From: Candidatus Pyrohabitans jungbluthii
Lineage (GTDB): Archaea > Hydrothermarchaeota > Hydrothermarchaeia > Hydrothermarchaeales > BMS3B
Direction of reading: 5' to 3'
NCBI GenBank assembly: GCA_002010065.2
Contig: MTMD02000002.1
Location: 1 to 64,000 of the forward strand
Length of the DNA stretch: 64,000 nucleotides
A program made the position numbers and the translations under genes. How positions within the stretch are numbered: position 1 is the stretch's first letter; each line of letters starts with the position of its first letter. Positions 18,590 to 27,370 of the stretch are shown in pieces. The notes below the pieces were generated by a model, which was not told where the DNA came from, ran no database searches, and saw only the letters and a program-made list of their open reading frames with translations.

Positions 18590-19774
18590 ATGAAGGATGC
18601 TTACGATGTCGTTGTGGTTGGCGCAGGACCGGGGGGCAGCAATACCGCCAAAGCTGCGGCGGAGAATGGGTTAGACGTGCTGTTGCTGGAGAAACGCCCT
18701 GAAATAGGCGCCCCCAAGCGCTGCGGAGAAGGCTTTAGCGTAAACGGCGCTAAGACGCTGGGGATAAAGCCGGACCCCCGCTGGACAATAAATGAGATAT
18801 GGGGCGCGAACATAGTAGCGCCCAATGGCAAACGCGTGAGTGTGCGCTACGATAACCAGGTAGGCTGGGTGATTGAGCGCAAGATGTTTGACAAGCTTCT
18901 GGCGATTGAGGCGGCGCGTGCCGGCGCCGAGGTTCTAGCTAAAAGCGAAGTTGTTGGCTTAATAATGCAGGACGGCTTTGTTAAGGGCGTCGAGGTGGAG
19001 CGCCACGGGGAGCGTTTCAGCGTGGAGGCGAAGATCGTCGTAGCAGCGGACGGCGTGGAGAGCAAGGTTGCCAGGTGGGCGGGGATAAACTCCACCCAGA
19101 AGCTTGTGGACATAGACAGCGCATACCAGTATGAGATGGTTGTGGATTTAGAGGAGCCGGACATGCTTGACCTGTACTTCGGAAATGATATCGCGCCCCG
19201 GGGCTACGTCTGGGTTTTCCCGAAAGGTAAGGACATCGCAAATGTGGGCATAGGCATAGGGGGCAACGTTTCCACCAAGACGGCGAAGCAGTACCTGGAC
19301 GAGTGGATCGCTAAGCATGAGCCCTTCAATGAGGGCAGGATAATTGAGGTCAACGCGGGGGGCGTGCCCGTGGGCGCACCCCTGGAGAAACTCGTGGGAA
19401 ATGGGTTGATGATCGTAGGCGACGCGGCGCACCAGGTTAATGCAATTCACGGTGGCGGCGTTTTCGAGGCGAGCTTCGCAGGGCAGATCGCTGGCAGGGT
19501 TGCGGCGGAGGCGATAGAAAAAGGAGACGTGAGTGAGGCGGCGCTGATGAAGTACGACAAAGAGTGGCGTGCAGCGCGGGGTGAGATACTCCACCGCATA
19601 TACAAGCTTCGCAGGGCGATTGAGCAGCTGAGCGACGCTGACCTCAACTACTTGGCTGAGGAGCTTACTGGCGAGGACGTCGTCGCCTTTGCCAATGGCG
19701 AGCGCTTGGCCAAGCTGGCGAAGATCCTGATGAAGCGCCCCCATTTGATTAAAGCTGCGAAGGAGCTGATGTAG
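18590..19774 (+). CDS. Geranylgeranyl reductase (archaeal lipid saturation)
   Basis: A 394-residue FAD-dependent reductase. The dinucleotide fold is YDVVVVGAGPGGSNTA, followed by GAPKRCGEGFS (conserved Cys region near the flavin), VVAADGVESKVARW and GLMIVGDAAHQVNAIHGGG. The enzyme reduces the double bonds of geranylgeranyl chains in archaeal ether lipids at the membrane. The ATG at 18590 follows the ferredoxin stop; a longer in-frame start lies inside the ferredoxin gene and is rejected. The next gene (HIT) begins after a single base. Confidence 0.93.
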   Translation: MKDAYDVVVVGAGPGGSNTAKAAAENGLDVLLLEKRPEIGAPKRCGEGFSVNGAKTLGIKPDPRWTINEIWGANIVAPNGKRVSVRYDNQVGWVIERKMFDKLLAIEAARAGAEVLAKSEVVGLIMQDGFVKGVEVERHGERFSVEAKIVVAADGVESKVARWAGINSTQKLVDIDSAYQYEMVVDLEEPDMLDLYFGNDIAPRGYVWVFPKGKDIANVGIGIGGNVSTKTAKQYLDEWIAKHEPFNEGRIIEVNAGGVPVGAPLEKLVGNGLMIVGDAAHQVNAIHGGGVFEASFAGQIAGRVAAEAIEKGDVSEAALMKYDKEWRAARGEILHRIYKLRRAIEQLSDADLNYLAEELTGEDVVAFANGERLAKLAKILMKRPHLIKAAKELM

Positions 19775-19775
19775 C

Positions 19776-20192
19776 ATGGGTGAAGACTGCGTATTCTGCA
19801 AAATTGTGAAGGGCGAACTCCCGTGCTACAAGCTGTATGAGAGCGAGCTTGCTTTAGCCTTCCTGGACATAAATCCTATCACTAAGGGCCATGCTCTGGT
19901 GGTGCCCAAGCGCCATGTGGAGAGGCTGAGCCAGCTCAGTGACGATGAGGTTAGAGAGATTTTTACCGCCGCGGGTAAGCTGGCGGAAGCCTCGCTTGAG
20001 GCTTTAGACGCAAAGGGCATCAACTTCTGGGTGAATCAGGGCAGCATAGCCGGGCAGGTGGTCAGCCACTTCCATGCCCATGTGGTGCCCCGCTATGCAG
20101 AGGACGACCTGAAGATTGAGGTTAGCGCAGAGAAACTCAGCGATAGCGAGATGCGCAGCATAGCTGAGAAGATTAAGGGTAAGGTAGAATGA
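19776..20192 (+). CDS. HIT-family nucleotide hydrolase
   Basis: A 138-residue histidine-triad protein. CVFCKIVKGELP holds half of a zinc site, HALVVPKRHVERL the family block, and QVVSHFHAHVVPRY the HxHxH triad with the nucleophilic His. Members hydrolyse nucleoside phosphoramidates or adenylylated species. It sits in a tight run between geranylgeranyl reductase and NIF3 (four-base overlap), probably cotranscribed; a functional link to lipid reduction is not evident. Confidence 0.93.
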   Translation: MGEDCVFCKIVKGELPCYKLYESELALAFLDINPITKGHALVVPKRHVERLSQLSDDEVREIFTAAGKLAEASLEALDAKGINFWVNQGSIAGQVVSHFHAHVVPRYAEDDLKIEVSAEKLSDSEMRSIAEKIKGKVE

Positions 20193-20941
20193 GGCTTGAG
20201 GAGCTGGTTGGCTACCTGGATGAGCTTTTAAAGCTTGGAGAGTTTTCCGATGACGAGAGCGCCAATGGTCTGCAGGTAGAGGGCAGAGAAAGCGTGAGAA
20301 AAGTTGCTATTGCAGTAGATGCGTGCGGTTACGTGTTTAAGGAGGCGGTGAAGCAGGGCGCCGACCTGCTCTTTGTGCACCACGGCTTAGTATGGGGCGG
20401 TATTAAGAGCATAAGGGGCGTGCTGAAGGCGCGGCTTAAGCTTCTGCTGGAAAATGAGCTATCGCTTTATGCGTGCCATTTGCCACTAGATGCGCACCCC
20501 GAGCTGGGGAACAATGCGCAGCTTTTGCAGGTTCTTGGGATTGAGCGCAGGGGCGAGTTTGGCGAGTATCATGGCAAGCGCATAGGCTACTGGGGTGAGC
20601 TTCCGCAGAGAATGAGCGTGGCGAGCTTCGCAGCGCTGGTGGAGGAGCGCCTCGCTACGAGGTGCAGGAGTATTGACTTTCGCGGCGATGCGAAGCGCGT
20701 GGGCGTGGTCTCTGGTGGTGGGTGGAGCGCCATATTCGATGCAGAGAAGATAAAGATAGACACCCTGCTGACGGGCGAGCCCTCGCACAGCGCCTACTCG
20801 CTTGCGGAGGAGCTTGGGGTTAATCTAATCTTCGCGGGCCACTATGCCACAGAGAAGCTGGGCGTGCTCGCCGTAGGAGAGCACCTCAGGGAGAAGTTTG
20901 GGCTTGAGGTTGTGTTTATAGACCACGACACGGGTTTGTGA
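20189..20941 (+). CDS. NIF3-like dinuclear metal center protein
   Basis: A 250-residue NIF3/DUF34 protein. Metal-binding blocks are LLFVHHGLVWGG (His pair), YACHLPLDAHPELGNNAQL and the C-terminal LIFAGHYATEKLGVLAVGEHL. Some members resemble GTP cyclohydrolase I-related enzymes, but the cell role is unsettled. It starts inside the HIT stop (ATGA) and its stop is overlapped by the longer possible start of the next gene, so it belongs to the same operon. Confidence 0.92.
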   Translation: MRLEELVGYLDELLKLGEFSDDESANGLQVEGRESVRKVAIAVDACGYVFKEAVKQGADLLFVHHGLVWGGIKSIRGVLKARLKLLLENELSLYACHLPLDAHPELGNNAQLLQVLGIERRGEFGEYHGKRIGYWGELPQRMSVASFAALVEERLATRCRSIDFRGDAKRVGVVSGGGWSAIFDAEKIKIDTLLTGEPSHSAYSLAEELGVNLIFAGHYATEKLGVLAVGEHLREKFGLEVVFIDHDTGL

Positions 20942-20970
20942 TTCTCTGCTTATTATATGGATGTGTATCT

Positions 20971-22107
20971 ATGGTTCCAGGAGGAATTAAAGATGGTACG
21001 GAAGGGGTAATAGGGGCGGGGAAGGCGCCCCTATACAGGATAGAAAGGGCGCAGCAGCTGATGCAGCGTGAGGGTGTTGACCTGCTCGTTGTCGCAAGCA
21101 GCGAAAGCTACCGCTACTTTACCGGCGAGGCAAGGGAGCGTATGTGCCTCCTTATACCCCAGGGGGGCGACGCGACGCTGCTTTTACCTGAAAGCGAGAT
21201 TCACAGCTACGGCGGAGAGATTAAAGCGCTGCCCTACGCTGCCTTACCGCAGATGCTCTCCCAGGTTAACGCCTTCGCCTCGCGCCTTGGTTCTAAGCCC
21301 CGAGTGGCGGTGGTGGCTGAGACGTCTACACCTCTGTACATGGTGGAGCACCTGGCGAATGCCCTGCCTGGCTTTGAGATCAAGGTTGCGAGGAGGATAA
21401 TCACAGCGCTGCGTATGCATAAGGACGCCGCCGAGATACGCGCGCTCCGTCAGGCGGGAAAGCTCGCTAAGGAGGGAATGAGCCACGCTATAGAACAGCT
21501 CCGGCAGGGCACAACCGAAGCCCAGCTCGCGGCAGAGGTGGAGTGCTACCTGCGCAGGCAGGGTGCCGAGGTTGCACGTGTGGGGGTGAACTCTGGCGAG
21601 AGAAGCACTTCGCCTGAGCGCACAGCTACGGGTAAAAAGATAAATAAACATGAGGCTGTGGTGATAAGCATCTCTGTCGCCTGGGAAGGCTACTTCGCAG
21701 AGATGAGCAGGGTGGCAACGCTCGGCAGCGCAGGGGAGGAGCTTCACAAGCTTCATGGCGTTTATCTTAAAATGCTCGACTCTGCCCTCGAGGCGCTTAA
21801 GCCCAAGGCAAAGGTGATGGAGGCGGAGAAGCAGGCAACATTTCTTGCGTACGAACATGGCTATGGTGAGCTTTATCCGGGAGGCTTTATACACGGCATA
21901 GGCTTGGGTGTACAGGAGGCTCCTTACTACGAGGCTTACCCTGAGGATGCGCTGCTTGAGCTTGACGCTAATGCAAGCCTCGCCGTGGGGCATGCTCTGC
22001 TCGCCTCGCCTTTGGCGGGAGGGGTGCGCTTAGAGGAGACTGTTCTGCTTCGCGACTCCCGCATAGAGGTGCTCACGCGCTTTCCGCGGGAGATAGCTGA
22101 GGTTTAG
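20971..22107 (+). CDS. M24 (Xaa-Pro aminopeptidase-like) metallopeptidase
   Basis: About 378 residues. The N-terminal creatinase-like domain (RIERAQQLMQREGVDLLVV, SSESYRYFTGEARERM) is followed by a pita-bread fold. The typical dimetal ligands are not all standard: KHEAVVISISVAWEGYFAEMSR occupies the position of the DxG/D motif without clear Asp ligands, while GFIHGIGLGVQEAP keeps His and VRLEETVLL the Glu. It may therefore be a non-canonical or inactive member. ATG 20971 is chosen; GTG 20938 is an alternative that would overlap the NIF3 stop. An AGGAGG at 20979-20984 precedes an out-of-frame ATG. Confidence 0.75.
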   Translation: MVPGGIKDGTEGVIGAGKAPLYRIERAQQLMQREGVDLLVVASSESYRYFTGEARERMCLLIPQGGDATLLLPESEIHSYGGEIKALPYAALPQMLSQVNAFASRLGSKPRVAVVAETSTPLYMVEHLANALPGFEIKVARRIITALRMHKDAAEIRALRQAGKLAKEGMSHAIEQLRQGTTEAQLAAEVECYLRRQGAEVARVGVNSGERSTSPERTATGKKINKHEAVVISISVAWEGYFAEMSRVATLGSAGEELHKLHGVYLKMLDSALEALKPKAKVMEAEKQATFLAYEHGYGELYPGGFIHGIGLGVQEAPYYEAYPEDALLELDANASLAVGHALLASPLAGGVRLEETVLLRDSRIEVLTRFPREIAEV

Positions 22108-22730
22108 CCAACTATCGTCGCGAAGGCTTCAGCGATGCCGTCTATGATGAACTGCACAGCTATCGCTGCGAGAAGAAGACCCATGAGGCGGGTCACCACC
22201 TTTGTGCCAGTGGTGCCCAGGAGACGGTAAACGGCGCTTGCGTGTATGAGGATGAGGTACGAGACCAGAAAGACCAGTACTATAGCCAGGGCGAGCAGCA
22301 TCATCTCAGCCTCACTTGAAGCTCTGCTCAACAGCACTATGCCTGTGGTTATCGCCCCGGGCCCTGTGAGCAGGGGCACGGCGAGGGGAGTAACTGTAAT
22401 CTCCTCCCGGCGCTCAGACTCCTCCTCTGGCGTCAGCTCGGTGCGGGTACGCATTCCGAACAGCATCTCCATCGCTATGACGAAGAGCAGCATTCCACCC
22501 GCGATGCGAAAGGAGTACATCTGTATCCCCAGGTAGGCGAAGATGTAGACGCCTAGGTAGGTAAAGAGCAGAAGCACCACCGCAGCTACGAGCGTTGCCT
22601 TCTTCACAGCTCTGCGATACTCCCCCTTCGTGGCGCCAGAAAGCAGGGAGAGAAAGATGGGCACATTAGCTACGGGATCGATAATTATAAAGAGCGCTGT
22701 GAAAGAGTAGATGAGGAAGTTTAAGTCCAT
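22104..22730 (-). CDS. MarC-family integral membrane protein
   Basis: A 208-residue protein with six predicted membrane segments. DLNFLIYSFTALFIIIDPVA and NVPIFLSLLSGAT at the start and VPLLTGPGAITTGIVLLSR in the middle are the two MarC repeats. It lies in the cytoplasmic membrane; despite its name, no drug export has been shown for the family. It overlaps the convergent M24 gene by four bases. Confidence 0.92.
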   Translation of the reverse strand: MDLNFLIYSFTALFIIIDPVANVPIFLSLLSGATKGEYRRAVKKATLVAAVVLLLFTYLGVYIFAYLGIQMYSFRIAGGMLLFVIAMEMLFGMRTRTELTPEEESERREEITVTPLAVPLLTGPGAITTGIVLLSRASSEAEMMLLALAIVLVFLVSYLILIHASAVYRLLGTTGTKVVTRLMGLLLAAIAVQFIIDGIAEAFATIVG

Positions 22731-22770
22731 TCTGACACCTTCTAATACTCATGCCTGAAATTATATAATT

Positions 22771-23805
22771 CTACCTGTGGCTCCACTTCAGCGTAAGCTG
22801 CTCATCACCCCATTCAAACACAGGCACGCGCGCTCTGAACCCCTCCCGAACCTCATTCAGTGCGTGCACAACTATGGGCAGAGCAATGGTGGCATCGACG
22901 AAGCACTGCACCTTCTTTGAATGGGGCGAGATCTTACCCCAGCTCACCGCCTCCTCGAATGTGCACCCGCTCAGCCCGCCCCAGTGGGGCGCATCTGTGG
23001 TGAACTGCACTGCATAGTCGTGCCCACCCTTATCAATGCCAAGAATCGAGGCGATTACCTCAGTCTGCTGTATGAAGTTCTTGGGCACGCCGCCGCCGAC
23101 GTAAACCACGCCTGTCTTCTCAGCCTTCTCCACTATCTGCGTTATCTCATCCACGTCCTTTAGTTGGTTGACAACAACGCTATGCCCAGAACGCCTTGCA
23201 AGGGTTAGCCCTATTCCTACGGAAGAGTCGCCCAGTGCGGGCACGAACACAGGTACGCGCCTGCGATGCGCAGCCACAACAAAGGAATCACTGGCGGCGC
23301 CTCTCTGCGAGAGCTTCTCACCCAGAAATGCAACTATCTCCCGCGAGGAGTACTCCTTCTCAGCGCTCAGCTCTCTGCTCAGCTCGCTTATCAGCCTATC
23401 TACGTTTCTAAACTCCTCCTCACTCGCAAAAACGTCGTAAATCCTGTCTATGCCGTGCTTGAAAAGCAGAGCATCGTCCGCATTTGGCGAGCCAAGAAAG
23501 TGCTTACCTCCCAGCGCCTCGTGGATGTCGTGAAACACGTTTGCGCCAGTGGTAACGACAACATCAACAAGACGGTGCTCTATCAGGTGCGCAACCACGC
23601 GGCGCATTCCTGCGGGAATCATGGCGCCGCTCATCCCGAAGAAGACGACGCAGCTTTCGTCGCGAAGCATCTCCCGCCAGGCAAGGAAGGCTTCGCCCAG
23701 CTTCCGCCCCTGGAAACCTGTCTTTGCCATCGCTTCCAGAAGCTCGCTGATTCTGCGCTCCTTAACCTCTACAGGCTCTGTGGGATGAGAGAGAATGTGC
23801 GCCAT
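22771..23805 (-). CDS. Deoxyhypusine synthase-family enzyme (DHS-like branch)
   Basis: A 344-residue NAD-dependent aminobutyl-transferase fold. The lysine motif EAVSWGKI, which carries the catalytic Lys in deoxyhypusine synthase, is kept. However, VVTTGANVFHDIHEALGGKH and VYVGGGVPKNFIQQ are the forms typical of the DHS-like branch found in bacteria, where homospermidine synthase activity is known, rather than the TTAGGIEED of classical archaeal DHS. It may modify aIF5A or make a polyamine; sequence alone leaves both open. It stands alone with its own promoter on the minus strand. Confidence 0.8.
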   Translation of the reverse strand: MAHILSHPTEPVEVKERRISELLEAMAKTGFQGRKLGEAFLAWREMLRDESCVVFFGMSGAMIPAGMRRVVAHLIEHRLVDVVVTTGANVFHDIHEALGGKHFLGSPNADDALLFKHGIDRIYDVFASEEEFRNVDRLISELSRELSAEKEYSSREIVAFLGEKLSQRGAASDSFVVAAHRRRVPVFVPALGDSSVGIGLTLARRSGHSVVVNQLKDVDEITQIVEKAEKTGVVYVGGGVPKNFIQQTEVIASILGIDKGGHDYAVQFTTDAPHWGGLSGCTFEEAVSWGKISPHSKKVQCFVDATIALPIVVHALNEVREGFRARVPVFEWGDEQLTLKWSHR

Positions 23806-23899
23806 AACAATCCACCGGGATTTGCTCCCCCTTCACATGGGGCAAATTTTCTGAATAAGGCGATTGACTAACTTTGGAAGAAAAATAAGGAAAAATGTG

Positions 23900-24337
23900 C
23901 TAGATGCTCTGCAGCTCATCCGCCTCCAGCAGCCTTATCCCCTCGCGGGAGAGCACCTCCTCCGCCTTCTTTATGTCGTCGACGCGCGCAATGAGCACCG
24001 CTTTCTCCTTCGCCCTTGCTATGAACGCATAGGCGTAGTCTATGTTCACACCGGCATCGCCCAGGGCGGAGGCTATCTTCGCCAGGCTGCCAGGCTCATC
24101 GCCCATCTCAATCGCAAGCACCTTGTTAACGCCTACAGTGAAGCCGCTGTTGGTGAGCACTGCCTTGGCCTCGTGGGGCTTATCCACGATAAGGCGAATT
24201 ACCCCGAACTCCCCAAGCTCGGCGATGGACAGGGCGCGGATGTTGATTCCCGCCTCGCCCAGAATTTCAGTAACCTTGGAGAGCCTTCCCGGCTTGTTCT
24301 CCACAAACACACTAACCTGCTCCACAACCATTGCCAA
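23900..24337 (-). CDS. Tandem ACT-domain protein
   Basis: A 145-residue protein with two ACT domains (residues 5-70 VEQVSVFVENKPGRLSKVTE and 75-140 LAIEMGDEPGSLAKIASAL). ACT domains bind amino acids or related acids and regulate enzymes. It begins five bases after the stop of the aryl-CoA ligase gene upstream, a pairing that is common in archaea, so it probably senses an aromatic or amino acid ligand for that ligase. Confidence 0.9.
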   Translation of the reverse strand: MAMVVEQVSVFVENKPGRLSKVTEILGEAGINIRALSIAELGEFGVIRLIVDKPHEAKAVLTNSGFTVGVNKVLAIEMGDEPGSLAKIASALGDAGVNIDYAYAFIARAKEKAVLIARVDDIKKAEEVLSREGIRLLEADELQSI

Positions 24338-24342
24338 ACCTC

Positions 24343-25650
24343 CTAAATCTTCCCCTTCCTCAGGTCCACGACGCGCTGCGCCTTGCCAGGGGTGCGCGGA
24401 ATTGTGCCCGGCTCTACAAGCTCCACTTTAGCTCGGACGTTGAGCACCGCCGCAAGCTCCTCCTCAACGCGCCTGCGCAGCGCTTCAAGCTCAGCGAGCT
24501 TATCAGAGAACACCTCTGGCGTTACCTCCACCTTCACCCTGAGCACGTCTAGGATGTCTCTATCCACTATTATCTGATAGTGGTCTCCTATGCCAGGGAT
24601 GCGCATGAGTACGTGCTCCACCTGCGATGGGAACACGTTCACCCCACGTATTATTAGCATGTCGTCACTTCTTCCGAGAATACGGAGCATCCTGGGATGC
24701 GTTCTTCCGCATGCGCAGGAATCCTCTTCTACTACGCTTATATCGCGGGAGCGGTAGCGAAGCAGTGGCATTGCATCTCGCGTCAGGGTGGTGAACACAA
24801 GCTCGCCCTTCTCCCCCGGCTCAAGCACCTCTCCCGTCTCCGGGTCAATGACCTCCATGATGAAGTGGTCCGCCCAGATGTGCAAGCCAGCGCGCTCCTC
24901 GCACTCCATGCCCACGCCAGGACCCCAGATTTCGCTCAAGCCGTAGACGTCGTGAGCGCGGAGGTTGAGTGCCGCCTCTATCTTCTTGCGCGTGGCTTCG
25001 CTCCAGGGCTCAGCGCCGAATATACCTATGCGGAGGCTGAAGTCATTCTCCGGATCTATGCCTTCCTTCTTCGCCTCCTCCGCTAAGTAAAGCGCATAGC
25101 TTGGGGTGCAGCACAGCACTGTGCTGTGCATATCCTTCATTATCTGAATCTGCCTCTTGGTCGGGGTGATGCCCCCACCAGCAGGTATTGTCGCCGCTCC
25201 AAGCTCCTCGCAGCCATAGTGGAATCCCAAGCCGCCGGTAAATAAGCCATAGCCGTAGGCCACCTGCACAATATCCTCGCTTGTTACGCCAGCCGTAGCT
25301 AAGCCGCGAGCCATTATCCTTGCCCAGGTGGAGATGTCCTTCTTTGTGTAGCCCACCACCGTGGGTATGCCTGTGGTGCCCGAACTTGAGTGGAAGCGCA
25401 CCACTTCCTTAAGAGGCTTCGCCAGGATGCCATAGGGATAGTGGTCGCGCAGGTCGTCCTTAACTGTGAAGGGAATCTTCGCCAGGTCGTCTAAGCTCCG
25501 GATATCGCTTGGAGAAAGCTGCGCCTCTTTAAACTTCTTCCTGTAAAAAGGTACGTTCTCATAGCAGTACTTCACAGTAGCCTTCAAACGCTCAAGCTGG
25601 AGCTCCTTAAGCTCCTTCAGGGGCATTGTCTCCATTTCTGGCTCGAACAT
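24343..25650 (-). CDS. paaK: Phenylacetate-CoA ligase family protein, copy 1
   Basis: A 435-residue adenylate-forming ligase. Visible blocks: [20 protein letters not shown] (P-loop), [41 protein letters not shown] and the C-terminal lid [16 protein letters not shown]. It activates an aryl acetate (phenylacetate or indoleacetate) to its CoA thioester with ATP. Start: SD-like GGAAAGGTGG precedes the ATG at 25650 and a TATA-like GTTATATCT lies at 25689-25697. It is followed by an ACT gene and closely resembles the copy at 27371-28669. Confidence 0.93.
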   Translation of the reverse strand: MFEPEMETMPLKELKELQLERLKATVKYCYENVPFYRKKFKEAQLSPSDIRSLDDLAKIPFTVKDDLRDHYPYGILAKPLKEVVRFHSSSGTTGIPTVVGYTKKDISTWARIMARGLATAGVTSEDIVQVAYGYGLFTGGLGFHYGCEELGAATIPAGGGITPTKRQIQIMKDMHSTVLCCTPSYALYLAEEAKKEGIDPENDFSLRIGIFGAEPWSEATRKKIEAALNLRAHDVYGLSEIWGPGVGMECEERAGLHIWADHFIMEVIDPETGEVLEPGEKGELVFTTLTRDAMPLLRYRSRDISVVEEDSCACGRTHPRMLRILGRSDDMLIIRGVNVFPSQVEHVLMRIPGIGDHYQIIVDRDILDVLRVKVEVTPEVFSDKLAELEALRRRVEEELAAVLNVRAKVELVEPGTIPRTPGKAQRVVDLRKGKI

Positions 25651-25709
25651 TTTACCACCTTTCCCGATATTTCACTCTACGCTGAGAGATATAACTCTTT
25701 CTCATTTCT

Positions 25710-25825
25710 CGAAGAACACTCTTGAGCTTAGCTTAAGCTTACTTTTAAGCTTTATGAGTTTATCTGCTTTTCCACAGAAAATCCTTTCAGCGACTCCCAC
25801 ATTAACCTTAAGCACATCAATTCTA
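25710..25825 (-). pseudogene. Decayed 3' fragment of a third paaK copy
   Basis: Reading the minus strand gives IDVLKVNVGVAERIFCGKAD, KLIKLKSKLK and VFF, which aligns with MDVLQVNVEVTERIF, ELLKLKNRLE and VKFVE in the C-terminal lid of the paaK at 27371-28669. The similarity is also visible in the DNA. The frame has no start, lacks about 85% of the gene, loses a few codons and runs into a stop after VFFEK. The AT-rich hydrolase gene begins its 3' end 30 bases away, so that gene may have replaced the missing part. The exact left and right borders are approximate. Confidence 0.75.
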
Positions 25826-25854
25826 CTCAGACTGTCCACTGAGGTGTTGTGTAT

Positions 25855-26679
25855 TTATCCCCACAGAGAAAGATAATTTCTATAAAATATCCTACTCTTA
25901 TCACGATTGCTTAATTCTAGCTCATTTATTTGGTCTATTTGTGCCTTATATCCTGCCCATGGCTCGTCTGAGCCGAAAAGTACTTTTTCTACATTTGTTG
26001 ACACAATCTCTCCAAACGAGGTATTCCTCGACCTAAAAACCACTTTATAAAACCGCAGAGTGCAGGCACTTGTGTCAACAAATAAATTTGGCAGTTCATC
26101 AAGCGCCTCAATAATTTCAGAAACGCCGTTTGCACAGTGAGCTACTTGGAAATTTATTCCATCAAATTTTTCAACAATTTTGAGGAATTTTTCTGGATTT
26201 TGTTCTGTTTTTTCTGATATGTGTATAATCAAATTCAATTCTCTTTCGTTTAGATATTTGAGCAAATCTCCGGACAGTTTCCCGTATGGTTCATAGTGTT
26301 TCACGCCTTTAATATTCTCGAAATTTTCTAAATCCGAATATTCAAATTTTGAACTTATGAAAGGAACAAATTCGATTTTATCATCCTGTAAATTGCTAAT
26401 TTCTTCATTGGTTTTAGAATAATCGACAGTATAATTGAAAAATTTCTTCCAAATGTCTCTCAAAAGGCTTGAACCAAAAGGATAAAAGATTCCTTCAATC
26501 AAATATTTTTTAAGGCTGCTAGGCAATGGCTGTGGAAAAAGGACGGATTTCTCGACATTATATTTCTCCCAATCGCTTTTAAGGGCTTCGTATGTTTTAT
26601 TAGCCCAGATTTTGGATCGGCACACAGCACCATCAAAACTTTCTCTTCCATAATGGCAATGTGCGTCGTTTATTTTCAT
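25855..26679 (-). CDS. Amidohydrolase-family metal-dependent hydrolase
   Basis: A 274-residue TIM-barrel protein of the amidohydrolase_2/TatD-like kind. MKINDAHCHYGRE carries the HxH metal motif, NLIIHISE and INFQVAHCANG supply further His, and VLFGSDEPWAG the late Asp. The reaction and substrate are not known. The ATG at 26679 is chosen because a TTTTTATAT TATA box lies about 20-30 bases before it; the upstream extension would be untranscribed. The gene is clearly more AT-rich than both paaK genes beside it and uses A/T-ending codons, suggesting recent transfer. Confidence 0.75.
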   Translation of the reverse strand: MKINDAHCHYGRESFDGAVCRSKIWANKTYEALKSDWEKYNVEKSVLFPQPLPSSLKKYLIEGIFYPFGSSLLRDIWKKFFNYTVDYSKTNEEISNLQDDKIEFVPFISSKFEYSDLENFENIKGVKHYEPYGKLSGDLLKYLNERELNLIIHISEKTEQNPEKFLKIVEKFDGINFQVAHCANGVSEIIEALDELPNLFVDTSACTLRFYKVVFRSRNTSFGEIVSTNVEKVLFGSDEPWAGYKAQIDQINELELSNRDKSRIFYRNYLSLWG

Positions 26680-26826
26680 AATTATCAGGTGGATTTGAGA
26701 TATAAAAATCTTTCTTACAGAGGCTGTCAAATCCATATAAGATAATTTTAAACACCTTTTGATTTCGCCAGATATAATCCGACAGACGCAAATTTTTTAT
26801 TGTTTGGAGATAAAATATTAAATAAA

Positions 26827-27303
26827 ATGGGGGATATTCATTTTTTTATCCGGGACCTCAAACAGGAGGACTTAGATAAAATTCTTGCAATTGAGAGGGT
26901 CTCTTTTCGCCTTCCTTGGAGCAAGGAACGATTCCAGCAGGAATTTCAAGCTAATCCCTCAGACTTCAGAATTGTTGCGGTGGTAGATGGGGAGGTAGTT
27001 GGCTATAGCATAGCAAGGATTGAGATTACCATTAATATTCGGCGCTTCAAGTTCTACAGGCGATGTCACCTTCTAAAACTTGCAGTAGAACCAGAGTACA
27101 GGCGCATGGGGATAGGCGATAGTCTTCTCAGGGAAACGATTAGATATGCTCGTAGAGGGGGCGCAAATGAAGTTATTTTAGAAGTTAGGGCTAAAAATAT
27201 CCAGGCAAGGCGCTTCTATAGCAATAGAGGCTTTAGGGAGGTAAAATATAAGAAAGGCTATTACCTGGATGACGATGCAGTAGTAATGACTCTAAAGAGT
27301 TAG
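26827..27303 (+). CDS. RimI/Ard1-like GNAT N-acetyltransferase
   Basis: A 158-residue GNAT protein. FIRDLKQEDLDKILAIERVS and FRLPWSKERF form the start, LLKLAVEPEYRRMGIGDSLL the acetyl-CoA loop, and EVILEVRAKNIQARRFYSNR the RimI-type end. It probably acetylates protein N-termini. The ATG at 26827 is preferred over a TTG at 26800; AATATTAAATAAA lies just before it. It is divergent from the hydrolase and convergent with the second paaK, so it is not part of their operon. Confidence 0.88.
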   Translation: MGDIHFFIRDLKQEDLDKILAIERVSFRLPWSKERFQQEFQANPSDFRIVAVVDGEVVGYSIARIEITINIRRFKFYRRCHLLKLAVEPEYRRMGIGDSLLRETIRYARRGGANEVILEVRAKNIQARRFYSNRGFREVKYKKGYYLDDDAVVMTLKS

Positions 27304-27370
27304 ATTAAGGTTCCTGCCATGCTATCAAAGTAAAATTGGAAGTGCATTTTACCAAAATAGGAGGAATCCC

